A DNA stretch of 40,722 bases from Rhodoblastus sp. Its GTDB lineage: Bacteria > Pseudomonadota > Alphaproteobacteria > Rhizobiales > Beijerinckiaceae. How positions within the stretch are numbered: position 1 is the stretch's first letter; each line of letters opens with the position of its first letter. Positions 1 to 7,242 of this stretch are shown here, in pieces. Both the position numbers and the translations under genes were made by a program. The DNA lies in contig NZ_JAGRPM010000086.1 of the NCBI RefSeq assembly GCF_019449565.1, positions 1-40,722 of the forward strand, read 5' to 3'. The notes beneath the pieces were generated by a model that was not told the DNA's origin, did not search any database, and saw only the letters and a list, made by a program, of their open reading frames with translations.

Positions 1-140
1 AGCGCCGGATAACGCTCAATAACGCCATGTCTATCACTCCAAAGACCCCCGCTGACGCCAGCCGGGAGAAGTTCAAACATGGGTCAAATCTCAGTGGAAA
101 TGCCCGCCCAAAGCGGGTCAGTTCTCAGTGGCAATCAACA
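1..140. mobile_element. Terminal end of an IS21-like insertion sequence (partial)
   Basis: Two near-identical 20-base repeats lie 34 bases apart, at 81-100 (gggtcaaatctcagtggaaa) and 115-134 (gggtcagttctcagtggcaa). Read on the minus strand, the edge starts TGTTGATTGCCACTGAGAAC. Repeated subterminal motifs of this kind with a TG tip are characteristic of IS21-family ends. The body of the element would extend left out of the window, so istA/istB are not seen. The tip lies at about 139-140 and supplies the stop codon of the interrupted integrase. The family call rests on end structure only. Confidence 0.5.
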
Positions 141-760
141 CTCTTGTGTTTCCGCGTCCATGACTGCCGCATAAAGCTCCGCGATGTGGGCCGGTCGCAG
201 TCCATAACGGCGATCTGTTTTCGCCAACACGACGGATTGCGCCCGCATCCAGAGCCGGCGGGCATGTTCAATTGCGTGGGGCGCGGCCGCGATCCCCATT
301 TCGGCCAGAACGCCCGCAAAATATTCATAATCCGGGCCGACTGGGTTCGATCACGCTCTTGAACCCGTGCTTCGGCGCCGCCGATGGCGAGAATATCAAA
401 AACGGCGGACAGACGACGCTCAGTCTGTTCGTGTTCGGCGATTGCATCGAAACGGCGGCCTTCTTCATCGACGAGGGGCTTCGATGTCGCATCGATCGCC
501 ACCCTATCGAGGTGGGCGGTCTGCTCGCCGATGAACCGCTTCAAAAGCTCTCTTTGCTCATCCGAATTCAGCATGCCCGACTTCACCAAACCTGCAATTC
601 GATCCGCTTCGACGCTAACGAGGCGCGACAGCCGCCGCGCGCTCTCGGGATCGCGAACGCCTAAGCTCAGCTGTATGTAGGGACGTTTCCGGCCAGCGGA
701 AGCGGCACCGCGGCGCCGCCACCAATAGATTCCGCCACGCCGATGGACATTTTGGCACAA
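135..760 (-). pseudogene. Truncated, frameshifted tyrosine integrase (N-terminal part)
   Basis: The reading frame from 760 begins with RRGGIYWWRRR followed by YIQLSLGVRDPESARRLSR, the N-terminal pattern of DUF6538-type phage or island integrases (SAM-like, DNA-binding part). Around 330-380 the reading shifts frame at least once. The continuation DYEYFAGVLAEMGI and RRYGLRPAHIAELYAAVMD is then read in another frame and ends at a TGA (135-137) that lies inside the IS21-like end. The catalytic Arg-His-Arg-Tyr domain is absent, so the product cannot recombine DNA. The gene lies 122 bases beyond the 3' end of tRNA-Gln and points away from it, the usual layout of an island integrase at its attachment site. 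The precise start is uncertain. Confidence 0.65.
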
Positions 761-882
761 GGACTTTGCGGCGCTCCGCGTACAGGCGGTTGCACAGTCC
801 TGAGTACAATTGATCTCCAGGAATTCTCACCTGGAAAACAATTGTCATATTTTCAATAGGTTAGCTCATAACAAGGGAGCTT

Positions 883-957
883 TGGCTGGGGCGGGAGGAT
901 TCGAACCTCCGTATGGCGGAATCAAAATCCGCTGCCTTACCGCTTGGCGACGCCCCA
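883..957 (-). tRNA. tRNA-Gln (anticodon UUG)
   Basis: On the minus strand the sequence starts TGGGGCG and ends CGCCCCA-GCCA, with a 7-bp acceptor stem, an anticodon loop containing TTG (gattttgatt) and the T-arm GGTTCGAATCC. CCA is encoded. The adjacent broken integrase suggests that the 3' end of this tRNA served as an attachment site. Confidence 0.93.
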
Positions 958-1139
958 ATGTCCGACTCGGCGGATATTGGGGGCGGACCATACTGGCCAC
1001 ATGCCTGTCGGGCAAGCGCGCGGCGCAAAAATTTGCGCCCGGGGTCAAATGTTGACGCGGGGCGGCGAATGATGAAGCTTCGTCGGGCGGCGCGCCGTTT
1101 TGTCGCCGCTGACTCGCCCTCACGGGAAGGGATATCGCC

Positions 1140-1478
1140 ATGAAGAAAATTTTGCGCGCTTTCGCCGCCGCCGCCCTTTTCACTCTGGCCGCACCAGCTT
1201 TCGCCGAAGCCCCGGCCAAGCCGGCGCCCGCCACGACCGCGCCAGCAAAGCCCGCCCCGGCCCCTGCGGCGGCCACGCCCGCCAAGCCCGCCTTGCTCGA
1301 CATCAATTCGGCGAGCCTGGCGGATTTACAGGCGCTCAAGGGCGTCGGCGACGTCCGCGCCAAGGCGATCGTCGCCGGCCGCCCCTACAAGGGCAAGGAC
1401 GATCTGGTGCAGAAGAAGATCATCCCGCAAGGCGTCTATGACGCCATCAAGGACCAGATCATCGCCAAGCAGAAATAA
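1140..1478 (+). CDS. Secreted ComEA-like helix-hairpin-helix protein
   Basis: This 112-residue protein has a signal peptide (MKKILRAFAAAALFTLAAPAFA, cleavage after about residue 22). An Ala/Pro/Lys-rich linker follows (residues 23-52), then one helix-hairpin-helix module (LLDINSASLADLQALKGVG, then VRAKAIVAGRPYKGKDDLVQ). The module is of the ComEA/PsbU type, which binds DNA or serves as a structural fold in the periplasm. ComEA pulls DNA across the envelope during natural transformation, but many alphaproteobacteria carry short versions like this of unknown role. No competence genes are adjacent. A GGAAGGGAT stretch just upstream can act as ribosome binding site. The gene converges on serA and shares a terminator with it. 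Confidence 0.8.
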   Translation: MKKILRAFAAAALFTLAAPAFAEAPAKPAPATTAPAKPAPAPAAATPAKPALLDINSASLADLQALKGVGDVRAKAIVAGRPYKGKDDLVQKKIIPQGVYDAIKDQIIAKQK

Positions 1479-1492
1479 GCGGCTCCAAATGA

Positions 1493-1520
1493 AAAAGCGC
1501 CGTCGCGAGACGGCGCTTTT
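1493..1520. terminator. Bidirectional terminator between the HhH gene and serA
   Basis: The hairpin aaaagcgccgtc / gacggcgctttt (about 12 bp, four-base loop) has A and T tracts on its two sides. It can stop transcription from both convergent genes. Confidence 0.85.
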
Positions 1521-1540
1521 GCCTTGCGGACGAAGACTGC

Positions 1541-2785
1541 TCAGCGCTCGTAGATGATGCGCGCGCGGATGGTGCCTTCCAGTTCGCGGATTTCCTCCAG
1601 CACCTGTTCGCAATCCTCGCGCGTGCCATCGGCCTCGATCACGACATAGCCGACATCGCCGTCCGTCTGCAGGAACTGCGAGGCGATGTTCATGCCGCGC
1701 CGGGAGAAGATCTCGTTCAGCTTGCCCATCATGCCGGGCACGTTGCGATGGACGTGCATGTAGCGCGTGCCGTTCGGGCGGGGGGGCAGTTGCACCTGCG
1801 GGAAGTTCACCGCGCCGAGCGTCGAGCCGACGTCGGAATAATCGATCAGCTTGCGTGCGACTTCCGAGCCGATCCGCTCCTGCGCCTCTTCCGTCGAGCC
1901 GCCGATATGCGGGGTGATGATGACATTCTCCAGCCCCTGCAAGGGCGAGACGAATTTTTCGCCATTCGACGCCGGCTCCTTGGGGAACACATCAACGGCC
2001 GCGCCGCGCAGATGCTTGTCCCTCAGCGCCGCCGCCAACGCCTCGACATCGACCACCGTGCCGCGAGCGTTATTGATGAAAAAAGCGCCTTTTTTCATCG
2101 CGCGAAACTGGGCCTCGCCCATCATGTTCTTGGTCTGGGGCGTCTCCGGCACATGCAGACTCACGACGTCCGATTGCGCGAGCAACTCGTCCAGCGTGTC
2201 GCAGGGCTCGGTATTGCCGTGGCGCAATTTATCGATGATGTCGAAATAAATCACCTTCATGCCCATGGCTTCGGCCAGCGTCGACAGCTGGCTGCCGATA
2301 TTGCCGTAACCGACGATGCCGAGCGTCTTGCCGCGCACTTCCACGCTGTCGGTGGCGCTCTTGTCCCAGCCGCCGGCATGCGCGGACACCGAACGCGAAA
2401 AAATGCGGCGCAGCAGCATCACGATTTCGCCGATAACCAGCTCCGCCACCGAGCGCGTATTGGAGAAAGGCGCGTTGAAGACCGGAATGCCGCGCACGCG
2501 GGCCGACGGCAGCGAGACCTGATTGGTGCCGACCGAGAAGCAGCCGACCGCGATCAGCCGGTCGGCGGCCTCGAACACCTCTTCCTTCAGCTTGGTGCGC
2601 GAGCGGATGCCGACGATATGCACGCCCTGCAATGCCTCGCGCAAGGCTTCGCCATCCAGCGCCTTGGGCAGCAGGGTGACATTGGTGTAGCCGGCGGCGT
2701 GGAACAGCTGGACGGCGCTCTCATGAATGCCTTCGAGCAGCAGAACCTTGATCTTTTCCTTCGGCAGCGACAGGCGTGCGTTCAT
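1541..2785 (-). CDS. serA: D-3-phosphoglycerate dehydrogenase
   Basis: Oxidises 3-phosphoglycerate to 3-phosphohydroxypyruvate with NAD+, the first step of serine biosynthesis, in the cytoplasm. The 414-residue protein is of the short E. coli type. It has a split substrate domain, a Rossmann domain with GIVGYGNIGSQ, the NNARGTVVD segment (catalytic Arg region), HIGGSTEEAQ carrying the catalytic His, and a C-terminal ACT domain (from about residue 340, MHVHRNVPGMMGKLNEIF) that in this family binds serine for feedback inhibition. Two tandem ATGs occur. The second (2785) is chosen because it lies about six bases after GAGGAG, whereas the first (2788) has only three. Downstream it shares a terminator with the convergent HhH gene. 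Confidence 0.96.
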   Translation of the reverse strand: MNARLSLPKEKIKVLLLEGIHESAVQLFHAAGYTNVTLLPKALDGEALREALQGVHIVGIRSRTKLKEEVFEAADRLIAVGCFSVGTNQVSLPSARVRGIPVFNAPFSNTRSVAELVIGEIVMLLRRIFSRSVSAHAGGWDKSATDSVEVRGKTLGIVGYGNIGSQLSTLAEAMGMKVIYFDIIDKLRHGNTEPCDTLDELLAQSDVVSLHVPETPQTKNMMGEAQFRAMKKGAFFINNARGTVVDVEALAAALRDKHLRGAAVDVFPKEPASNGEKFVSPLQGLENVIITPHIGGSTEEAQERIGSEVARKLIDYSDVGSTLGAVNFPQVQLPPRPNGTRYMHVHRNVPGMMGKLNEIFSRRGMNIASQFLQTDGDVGYVVIEADGTREDCEQVLEEIRELEGTIRARIIYER

Positions 2786-2868
2786 CATTCACTCCTCGGT
2801 CCCGTCCGGCCCAGGCGCGGCCTGCATTCGGAAGCGGGCGGTTCGATTTAAGTTCGCCTGGAAAAGCC

Positions 2869-2892
2869 AAAAGCGGCGCTTGGGCCGCTTTT
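2869..2892 (-). terminator. Terminator after panD
   Basis: The stem aaaagcgg / ccgctttt has an eight-base loop and ends in a T run on the minus strand. It separates panD from the serA promoter region. Confidence 0.7.
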
Positions 2893-2937
2893 GCGTTCCG
2901 GCGTCCAGGACAATGCGTGAGAGTCAGATTCTGGGAG

Positions 2938-3387
2938 TCAGATTTTGGCCTTCAGCGGAATGGGCTGGGCCGCGCCGTTTTCGTCGCGGATTGAAAAACG
3001 ATAACGGCCGGATTCATCAAGGTCGACCTGATAGGACAGGCGGTCGATCACGCGGTTCTCGCGGTCGAAAGCCAGGACCTTCGGGCGCAGCGCGGGAATC
3101 TCGTCGGCGTCGATATAAATCGAGCTGCAGATGATGATCTGGTCGCCCGGCTGGCAGGTGCGCGCCGCCGCGCCATTGAGGATGCAGCAGCGCGACCCCC
3201 GTTCGCCGAGGATGACATAAGTGGAGATACGCGCTCCGGAATTCTTGTTCCAGATCTCGACGAATTCGAGCGGCAGTATTCCCGCCTCCTCGCAATGATC
3301 GGGGTCGAGCGTGATAGAGCCATGATAATCGATATTGGCGTCTGTCACGTGGATCCCGTGCAACTTGGCGCCGACAACCTTGCGCAT
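2938..3387 (-). CDS. panD: Aspartate 1-decarboxylase
   Basis: Decarboxylates L-aspartate to beta-alanine for pantothenate and coenzyme A synthesis. The pro-enzyme cleaves itself between Gly23 and Ser24 (YHGSITLD), generating the pyruvoyl cofactor on the new N-terminus. Further family marks are KLHGIHVTDANIDYHGS at the start, EIWNKNSGARISTY, ERGSRCCILNGAAAR and GDQIIICS. At 149 residues it is longer than the E. coli enzyme (126) because of a C-terminal extension of about 25 residues rich in charged residues. It is transcribed in the same direction as serA and separated from it by a terminator, so the two are probably independent units. Confidence 0.95.
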   Translation of the reverse strand: MRKVVGAKLHGIHVTDANIDYHGSITLDPDHCEEAGILPLEFVEIWNKNSGARISTYVILGERGSRCCILNGAAARTCQPGDQIIICSSIYIDADEIPALRPKVLAFDRENRVIDRLSYQVDLDESGRYRFSIRDENGAAQPIPLKAKI

Positions 3388-3522
3388 AGAACGTCCCTGA
3401 AGCTGATGGGAGCCTCATCCCTTGCCGCGCTCATAACCGTTTTCACGCCAAATCGCCAGCGCCGGATTCGATTCGCGTCATTTTGCAAGAATCAACCGGG
3501 CAAGACTCTTATCCGGCAAGAC

Positions 3523-3924
3523 TCAATCCGGCTTGAAGTCCAGCGCGACGCCATTGATGCAATAGCGCAGATGGGTTGGAGGCGGGCCATCGTCGAAGAC
3601 ATGGCCAAGGTGGCCGCCGCACTGGCTGCAATGAACCTCGGTGCGGACCATGAAATGGCTGGCGTCGCGGCTGGTCTCGACCGCGCCGGGCAGCGGATCG
3701 AAAAAGCTCGGCCAGCCCGTGCCGCTCTCGAATTTCTTGGCGGCGCGGAACAGTTCCTGCCCGCAGCCCACGCAATAAAAGGCGCCGGCGCGTTTTTCAT
3801 GATTGAGCGCGCAGGAGTCCGGACGCTCGGTGCCATGGCGACGCAACACGTCATATTGCTCGGGCGTGAGCAAGGCGCGCCATTCCTCATCGGTGCGAGC
3901 GACTTTGAAAGTTTTCGAGGTCAT
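3523..3924 (-). CDS. msrB: Peptide-methionine (R)-S-oxide reductase
   Basis: Reduces methionine-R-sulfoxide in proteins, repairing oxidative damage. The 133-residue protein carries the family elements in order: EEWRALLTPEQYDVLRRHGTE, the first zinc pair CVGC (51, 54), GTGWPSFFDPL, the second zinc pair CSQC (99, 102), GGHLGHVFDDGP and the catalytic Cys122 in RYCINGVALDF. Most homologues have CINSAAL, so the GV here is a mild variant. The start at 3924 is set by AGGAGG five bases upstream. A longer frame reaches back across the divergent tRNA and is not used. No signal peptide is visible, so the protein is cytoplasmic. Confidence 0.95.
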   Translation of the reverse strand: MTSKTFKVARTDEEWRALLTPEQYDVLRRHGTERPDSCALNHEKRAGAFYCVGCGQELFRAAKKFESGTGWPSFFDPLPGAVETSRDASHFMVRTEVHCSQCGGHLGHVFDDGPPPTHLRYCINGVALDFKPD

Positions 3925-4070
3925 CAGGGCCTCCTGACAGCAGACCGGATATAAATAGGCGCATTCCGCGCCGCAACAAGACTCTGCCGCGAGACTTGAA
4001 CGCAAGCGCCGCGTTGCAAGCAAAGCGGAAATCGGTCTAAACAGGCGCGAAGCCCGATCCGGGCTCGGTG

Positions 4071-4146
4071 GGGCCGGTAGCTCAATGGTTAGAGCCGGCC
4101 GCTCATAACGGTCTGGTTGCAGGTTCGAGTCCTGCCCGGCCCACCA
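4071..4146 (+). tRNA. tRNA with CAU anticodon, probably tRNA-Ile2
   Basis: The acceptor stem GGGCCGG/CCGGCCC, D-arm GCTC-AATGGTTA-GAGC, anticodon stem GGCCG/CGGTC with loop CTCATAA (anticodon 4104-4106) and T-arm CAGGTTCGAGTCCTG are all present, and CCA is encoded. The D-loop and acceptor stem resemble E. coli ileX. That suggests the isoleucine tRNA whose C34 is converted to lysidine rather than an elongator methionine tRNA, but a CAU anticodon alone does not decide this. Confidence 0.9.
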
Positions 4147-4317
4147 TGCACGGCGCGCTTCAACAATCCTGCGTTGGCGCATTGACCGAAGCGCCAGGCC
4201 CGGGCAATGATCCGTTTCGCGGCGAATCGCCTGTCATTCTGGGCTTTTGCACGCGCCCGCCACATCAGCTCTCGAAAACGCTCCATTTAAAGACAGCGCC
4301 ACGAGACGGAGGCCAAC

Positions 4318-4752
4318 ATGTTTAATCGTCGTCACATCATCAAGACTGCTTCCGCCGCTCTGGCCGTCGCCTTCCTGGCCTCGAGCGCCCCGGCTTTCGC
4401 CGGCTCCGGCACTGTGCGCCTGCGCATGGCCAACGCCGGCTTCATCGTCGGCATCGGCGGCGGCAGCGGCACGCTGACCTTCCAGGGCCACACCTATCCG
4501 CTGCGCATCGGCGGCATCACTGTCGGCACCATCGGCGCCTCTGGCGGCACCCTCGTCGGCACGGCCCGCAATATCAACCAGCCTTCCGATATCGTCGGCA
4601 CCTTCACCGCCATCGGCGCCGGCATTGCGGTGGCGGGCGGAGCGCGCGTCGTTCGGATGCAGAACTCCAACGGCGTCGTCCTGGAGCTGAAGGGCATGCA
4701 GGCGGGCTTCGAGGCCAATGCCGGCCTGAGCGGCTTCAGCCTGTCCATGTGA
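4318..4752 (+). CDS. Secreted beta-rich protein, EipA/DUF1134-like pattern
   Basis: This 144-residue protein has a signal peptide (basic MFNRRHIIK, hydrophobic core, AFA cleavage near residue 28), so it is exported. The mature part is rich in Gly and short beta strands: GFIVGIGGGSGTLTFQGHTY, IGGITVGTIGASGG, a stretch of NINQPSDIVGTFTAIGAG, then NSNGVVLELKG. The order 'GGSGTLTFQG-YPLRIGGITVGTIGAS ... NGVV.EL' recalls the alphaproteobacterial DUF1134 family (Brucella EipA, a periplasmic beta-barrel needed for envelope integrity). This resemblance is from memory and should be tested by profile search. The gene is monocistronic, with a strong terminator after it. Confidence 0.65.
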   Translation: MFNRRHIIKTASAALAVAFLASSAPAFAGSGTVRLRMANAGFIVGIGGGSGTLTFQGHTYPLRIGGITVGTIGASGGTLVGTARNINQPSDIVGTFTAIGAGIAVAGGARVVRMQNSNGVVLELKGMQAGFEANAGLSGFSLSM

Positions 4753-4777
4753 TCTGGGCCGCAAGGCTATGATTTGC

Positions 4778-4809
4778 ACGGGCGGCGTTTCCTGAGCGCC
4801 GCCCGTTTT
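4778..4809 (+). terminator. Terminator after the 4318-4752 gene
   Basis: The stem acgggcggcg / cgccgcccgt (10 bp, nine-base loop) is followed by TTTG. Confidence 0.8.
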
Positions 4810-4952
4810 GTTTCCGCAGCCGCGAAGAGGCCGCACGGGCTTGAGGATCTTCTTCCACGCTGTAAGGTTCAGCTTGTGATCGAGGTCGAAAGCCGGCCGA
4901 CGACGAAAGCGGCGGCCTCAATCATGGCGGCGCCGAACAAGGGAGACATAAT

Positions 4953-5459
4953 ATGATCCTGGGTCGAATTCGCTCGGCCGCCGCGCTTGCCGGCGCGCTC
5001 GCGATCCTGATCGACGCGACGGCGTCTTTCGCCATGACCATCGCCCCGCCGGTTGCTCCGACGCCGGTGACGCTCGCCTTCCATGGCGGCGTCCACCGTG
5101 GGCCCGCCGGCGGCGTACGTCGCCCGCCCGGCGCCTATGGTCGTCCGGGCGCCCGACCGGGCGGCGTCTATGGCCGTCCTGGCGGCGTTTACGGTCGTCC
5201 CGGCGGCGTCTATGGCCGCCCCGGCGGCGTTTACGGTCGTCCCGGCGGGGTTTACGGCCGTCCGGGCTATTACGGCGCCTGGCGGCGTCCTGGTTACGGC
5301 TGGGCGCCCGGAGGCGCCATCGCGGCCGGCGCGGCCATCGGCGTGCTGTCGGCGGCGGCGGCGGCGGCCTATGTCTCCAGCCGTCCGCCTGGACCGGGCC
5401 TGTGCTGGTATTACACGGACCCGTCGCGCCGCGCGGGGTTCTGGGACGCCTGCCAGTAA
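4953..5459 (+). CDS. Exported glycine-rich protein with GGVYGRP heptad repeats
   Basis: The 168-residue protein starts with a hydrophobic signal sequence (MILGRIRSAAALAGALAILI). A Gly/Pro/Arg/Tyr-rich segment contains five tandem GGVYGRP heptads (residues 70-104). A hydrophobic Ala/Gly stretch (about residues 120-140, AIAAGAAIGVLSAAAAAAYV) and a conserved-looking tail follow (LCWYYTDPSRRAGFWDACQ, with two Cys). Small secreted proteins with this kind of tail are common in Hyphomicrobiales and have no assigned function. The Arg/Tyr-rich repeats would be basic and flexible, perhaps binding polysaccharide or nucleic acid (inference). A GGGAGA stretch ahead of the ATG is a plausible ribosome binding site. 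Confidence 0.7.
   Translation: MILGRIRSAAALAGALAILIDATASFAMTIAPPVAPTPVTLAFHGGVHRGPAGGVRRPPGAYGRPGARPGGVYGRPGGVYGRPGGVYGRPGGVYGRPGGVYGRPGYYGAWRRPGYGWAPGGAIAAGAAIGVLSAAAAAAYVSSRPPGPGLCWYYTDPSRRAGFWDACQ
5160..5264 (+). repeat. Five 21-bp tandem repeats coding GGVYGRP
   Basis: Five in-frame copies of a 21-base unit differ mainly at third positions (tatggccgtcct versus tacggtcgtccc). Copy number can change by slippage without breaking the frame. Confidence 0.92.
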
Positions 5460-5469
5460 AGAGATCATC

Positions 5470-5491
5470 GGGCGGCGCTCAGGCGCCGCCC
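5470..5491. terminator. Shared terminator between convergent genes
   Basis: The stem gggcggcg / cgccgccc with a six-base loop lies between the stop codons of the glycine-rich protein gene and the isochorismatase-like gene. T tracts are weak on both sides. Confidence 0.6.
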
Positions 5492-5493
5492 CT

Positions 5494-6027
5494 TCATTTC
5501 ACAAGGCGGGAAATATCGCGGAAATGCGGATGTTCGGCGGAGCCGAGCCATTCGAACAGCACCATTTCCGTCGTGACGATCTCGGCGCCGTAACGCTCCA
5601 TGCGATGGAGCGCCGCCGCCTTGTTTTCGGCCCGGCGCGAGCCGACCGCGTCTGCGGCCACAAAGACCTGACGCCCCTCGGCCAGCAAGGCCAGCACCGT
5701 CTGCAGCACGCAGACATGGGCTTCGAATCCCGCGACGATGATGGGCCTTCCTTCGAGCAGATCGGTCGGAAAACCGGGCGCCGCCGAAGCGTCGAAACTC
5801 ATCTTGCTCACGGTCCGCGCGGCGCGCCCGGCGAGTTCGGGCGTGGTCGGGCCAAGCTTCTCGGGATTTTGTTCGGTGGCGACGATCGTCGCGCCTAGCA
5901 GCGCGGCGCCTTCCGCCAGCCGCCGCGCATTGTCGATGGCCGCCGCCGCGCCCTCGATCGCGGGCGCGAGCCGGGTCTGAAAATCGATCAGCAACAACAG
6001 GTAGGACGAGGGCTCCAGCGACAGCAT
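5494..6027 (-). CDS. Isochorismatase-family cysteine hydrolase
   Basis: This 177-residue single-domain alpha/beta hydrolase of the isochorismatase-like family has the likely catalytic triad Asp15 (LLLIDFQ), Lys75 (SKMSF) and Cys106 (FEAHVCVLQT). The family includes nicotinamidases, N-carbamoylsarcosine amidohydrolases and YcaC/ISOC1-like enzymes. The VAGFEAHVCVLQT form and the short length point to the YcaC/ISOC1 group, whose physiological substrates are largely unknown. An AGGGGATGAA stretch precedes the ATG. The gene follows the alcohol dehydrogenase by 26 bases in the same direction, so the two are probably cotranscribed. Confidence 0.85.
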   Translation of the reverse strand: MLSLEPSSYLLLLIDFQTRLAPAIEGAAAAIDNARRLAEGAALLGATIVATEQNPEKLGPTTPELAGRAARTVSKMSFDASAAPGFPTDLLEGRPIIVAGFEAHVCVLQTVLALLAEGRQVFVAADAVGSRRAENKAAALHRMERYGAEIVTTEMVLFEWLGSAEHPHFRDISRLVK

Positions 6028-6053
6028 TTCATCCCCCTGCTTGTCCCGACGGT

Positions 6054-7109
6054 TCAGGCAGCCTTGAGCGAAGCCATATCGATGACGAAGCGATAACGCA
6101 CGTCATTCTTCAGCATCCGCTCATAGGCCTCGTTGATCTCGTCGATTCGGATCATTTCGATATCGCTGACAATATTATGCTTGCCGCAGAAATCGAGCAT
6201 TTCCTGCGTCTCGGCCATGCCGCCGATCAGCGAGCCGGCCACGGTTTTCCGCCCGCCGATCAGGTTGATCCCCTGCAGCGGAGGCTCCAGCGCGGTCAGC
6301 GCGCCAACCAGCGCCATGGCGCCGTCGAGCTTGAGCAGGCCGAGATAGGGGTTGATGTCATGGCCAACGGGAATGGTGTTGAGCAGGAAATCGAAACTTC
6401 CGCGCGCCTTCTTCATGGCGGCCTCGTCGCGCGAGACCAGCACTTCATCGGCGCCGAGGCGCAAGGCGTCCTTGCCCTTTTCCGGCGAAGTCGTGATCAT
6501 CGCCACATGCGCGCCCATGGCCTTGGCGAGTTTCACGCCCATATGGCCGAGGCCGCCGAGACCGACGATGCCAACCTTCTGCCCCGGCCCGACCTTCCAG
6601 TGGCGCAGCGGCGAGTAAGTCGTGATGCCCGCGCAAAGCAGTGGCGCCACGGCCTTCAAATCGAGATTTTCCGGCACCTTGACGACGAAGCGCTGCTCGA
6701 CCACGACCTGCTCGGAATAGCCGCCGAAGGTGAGGTTTTTCGTGCCGCGCTCGCGCGAATTATAGGTCCCCGTGAAGCCTTCGGCGCAATATTGCTCGAG
6801 ACTGGCCTCACAGGGCGCGCAATGGCGGCAGGAATCGACCATGCAGCCGACGGCGGCCAGATCGCCGGCCTTGAAACGGCTCACATCGGCGCCGGCCTTG
6901 ACGACCCGGCCGACGATCTCATGGCCCGGGACCATCGGATAGAGCGAATTGCTCCAGTCGTTGCGCGCTTGATGGAGGTCGGAATGGCAGACGCCGCAAT
7001 AGAGAATGTCGATCTGCACGTCATCGGGGCCGGGGTCGCGGCGCTCGAAGCTGAAGGGCGCGAGCGGGGTCGTGGCGGATTGCGCGGCGAAGCCTTTGAC
7101 GGTGAACAT
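6054..7109 (-). CDS. Zinc-dependent NAD(P) alcohol dehydrogenase (YahK/CAD type)
   Basis: This 351-residue medium-chain dehydrogenase interconverts alcohols and aldehydes. It carries the catalytic zinc site Cys41 (YCGVCHSD) and His63-Glu64 (PGHE), the structural zinc cysteines 94, 97, 100 and 108 (CRHCAPCEASLEQYC), and the Rossmann motif GLGGLGHMGVKLAKAMG. The FTGTYN and FGGYSEQVVV segments and overall pattern match the NADPH-dependent cinnamyl-alcohol/YahK group, broad aldehyde reductases. It lies immediately upstream of the isochorismatase-like hydrolase gene. Its true substrate cannot be told from sequence. Confidence 0.9.
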   Translation of the reverse strand: MFTVKGFAAQSATTPLAPFSFERRDPGPDDVQIDILYCGVCHSDLHQARNDWSNSLYPMVPGHEIVGRVVKAGADVSRFKAGDLAAVGCMVDSCRHCAPCEASLEQYCAEGFTGTYNSRERGTKNLTFGGYSEQVVVEQRFVVKVPENLDLKAVAPLLCAGITTYSPLRHWKVGPGQKVGIVGLGGLGHMGVKLAKAMGAHVAMITTSPEKGKDALRLGADEVLVSRDEAAMKKARGSFDFLLNTIPVGHDINPYLGLLKLDGAMALVGALTALEPPLQGINLIGGRKTVAGSLIGGMAETQEMLDFCGKHNIVSDIEMIRIDEINEAYERMLKNDVRYRFVIDMASLKAA

Positions 7110-7242
7110 GGCGGGGCGATCCTGTCAGAAGAGATTACGAAAAGGAGCCCTTCGGACATAGGATCCGGCCGGCGTGGAAACAAGCTTTGCGCGCCGGGCG
7201 TTTCGACAGGGCGGACTTGCGCAAATGCACGCGAGCTGCGCT

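Noticed and set aside
1748..2851. Long plus-strand frame opposite serA
   Set aside because: Arg/His-rich shadow translation; SerA on the minus strand has all family motifs.
4071..4146. Assignment as initiator tRNA-fMet
   Set aside because: The first acceptor pair is G-C (initiators have a mismatch) and the anticodon stem lacks the three consecutive G-C pairs; an Ile2 or elongator type fits better.
5160..5264. Short tandem repeats as a CRISPR or origin iteron array
   Set aside because: The 21-base units are codon-phased and encode an identical heptad inside an exported protein.
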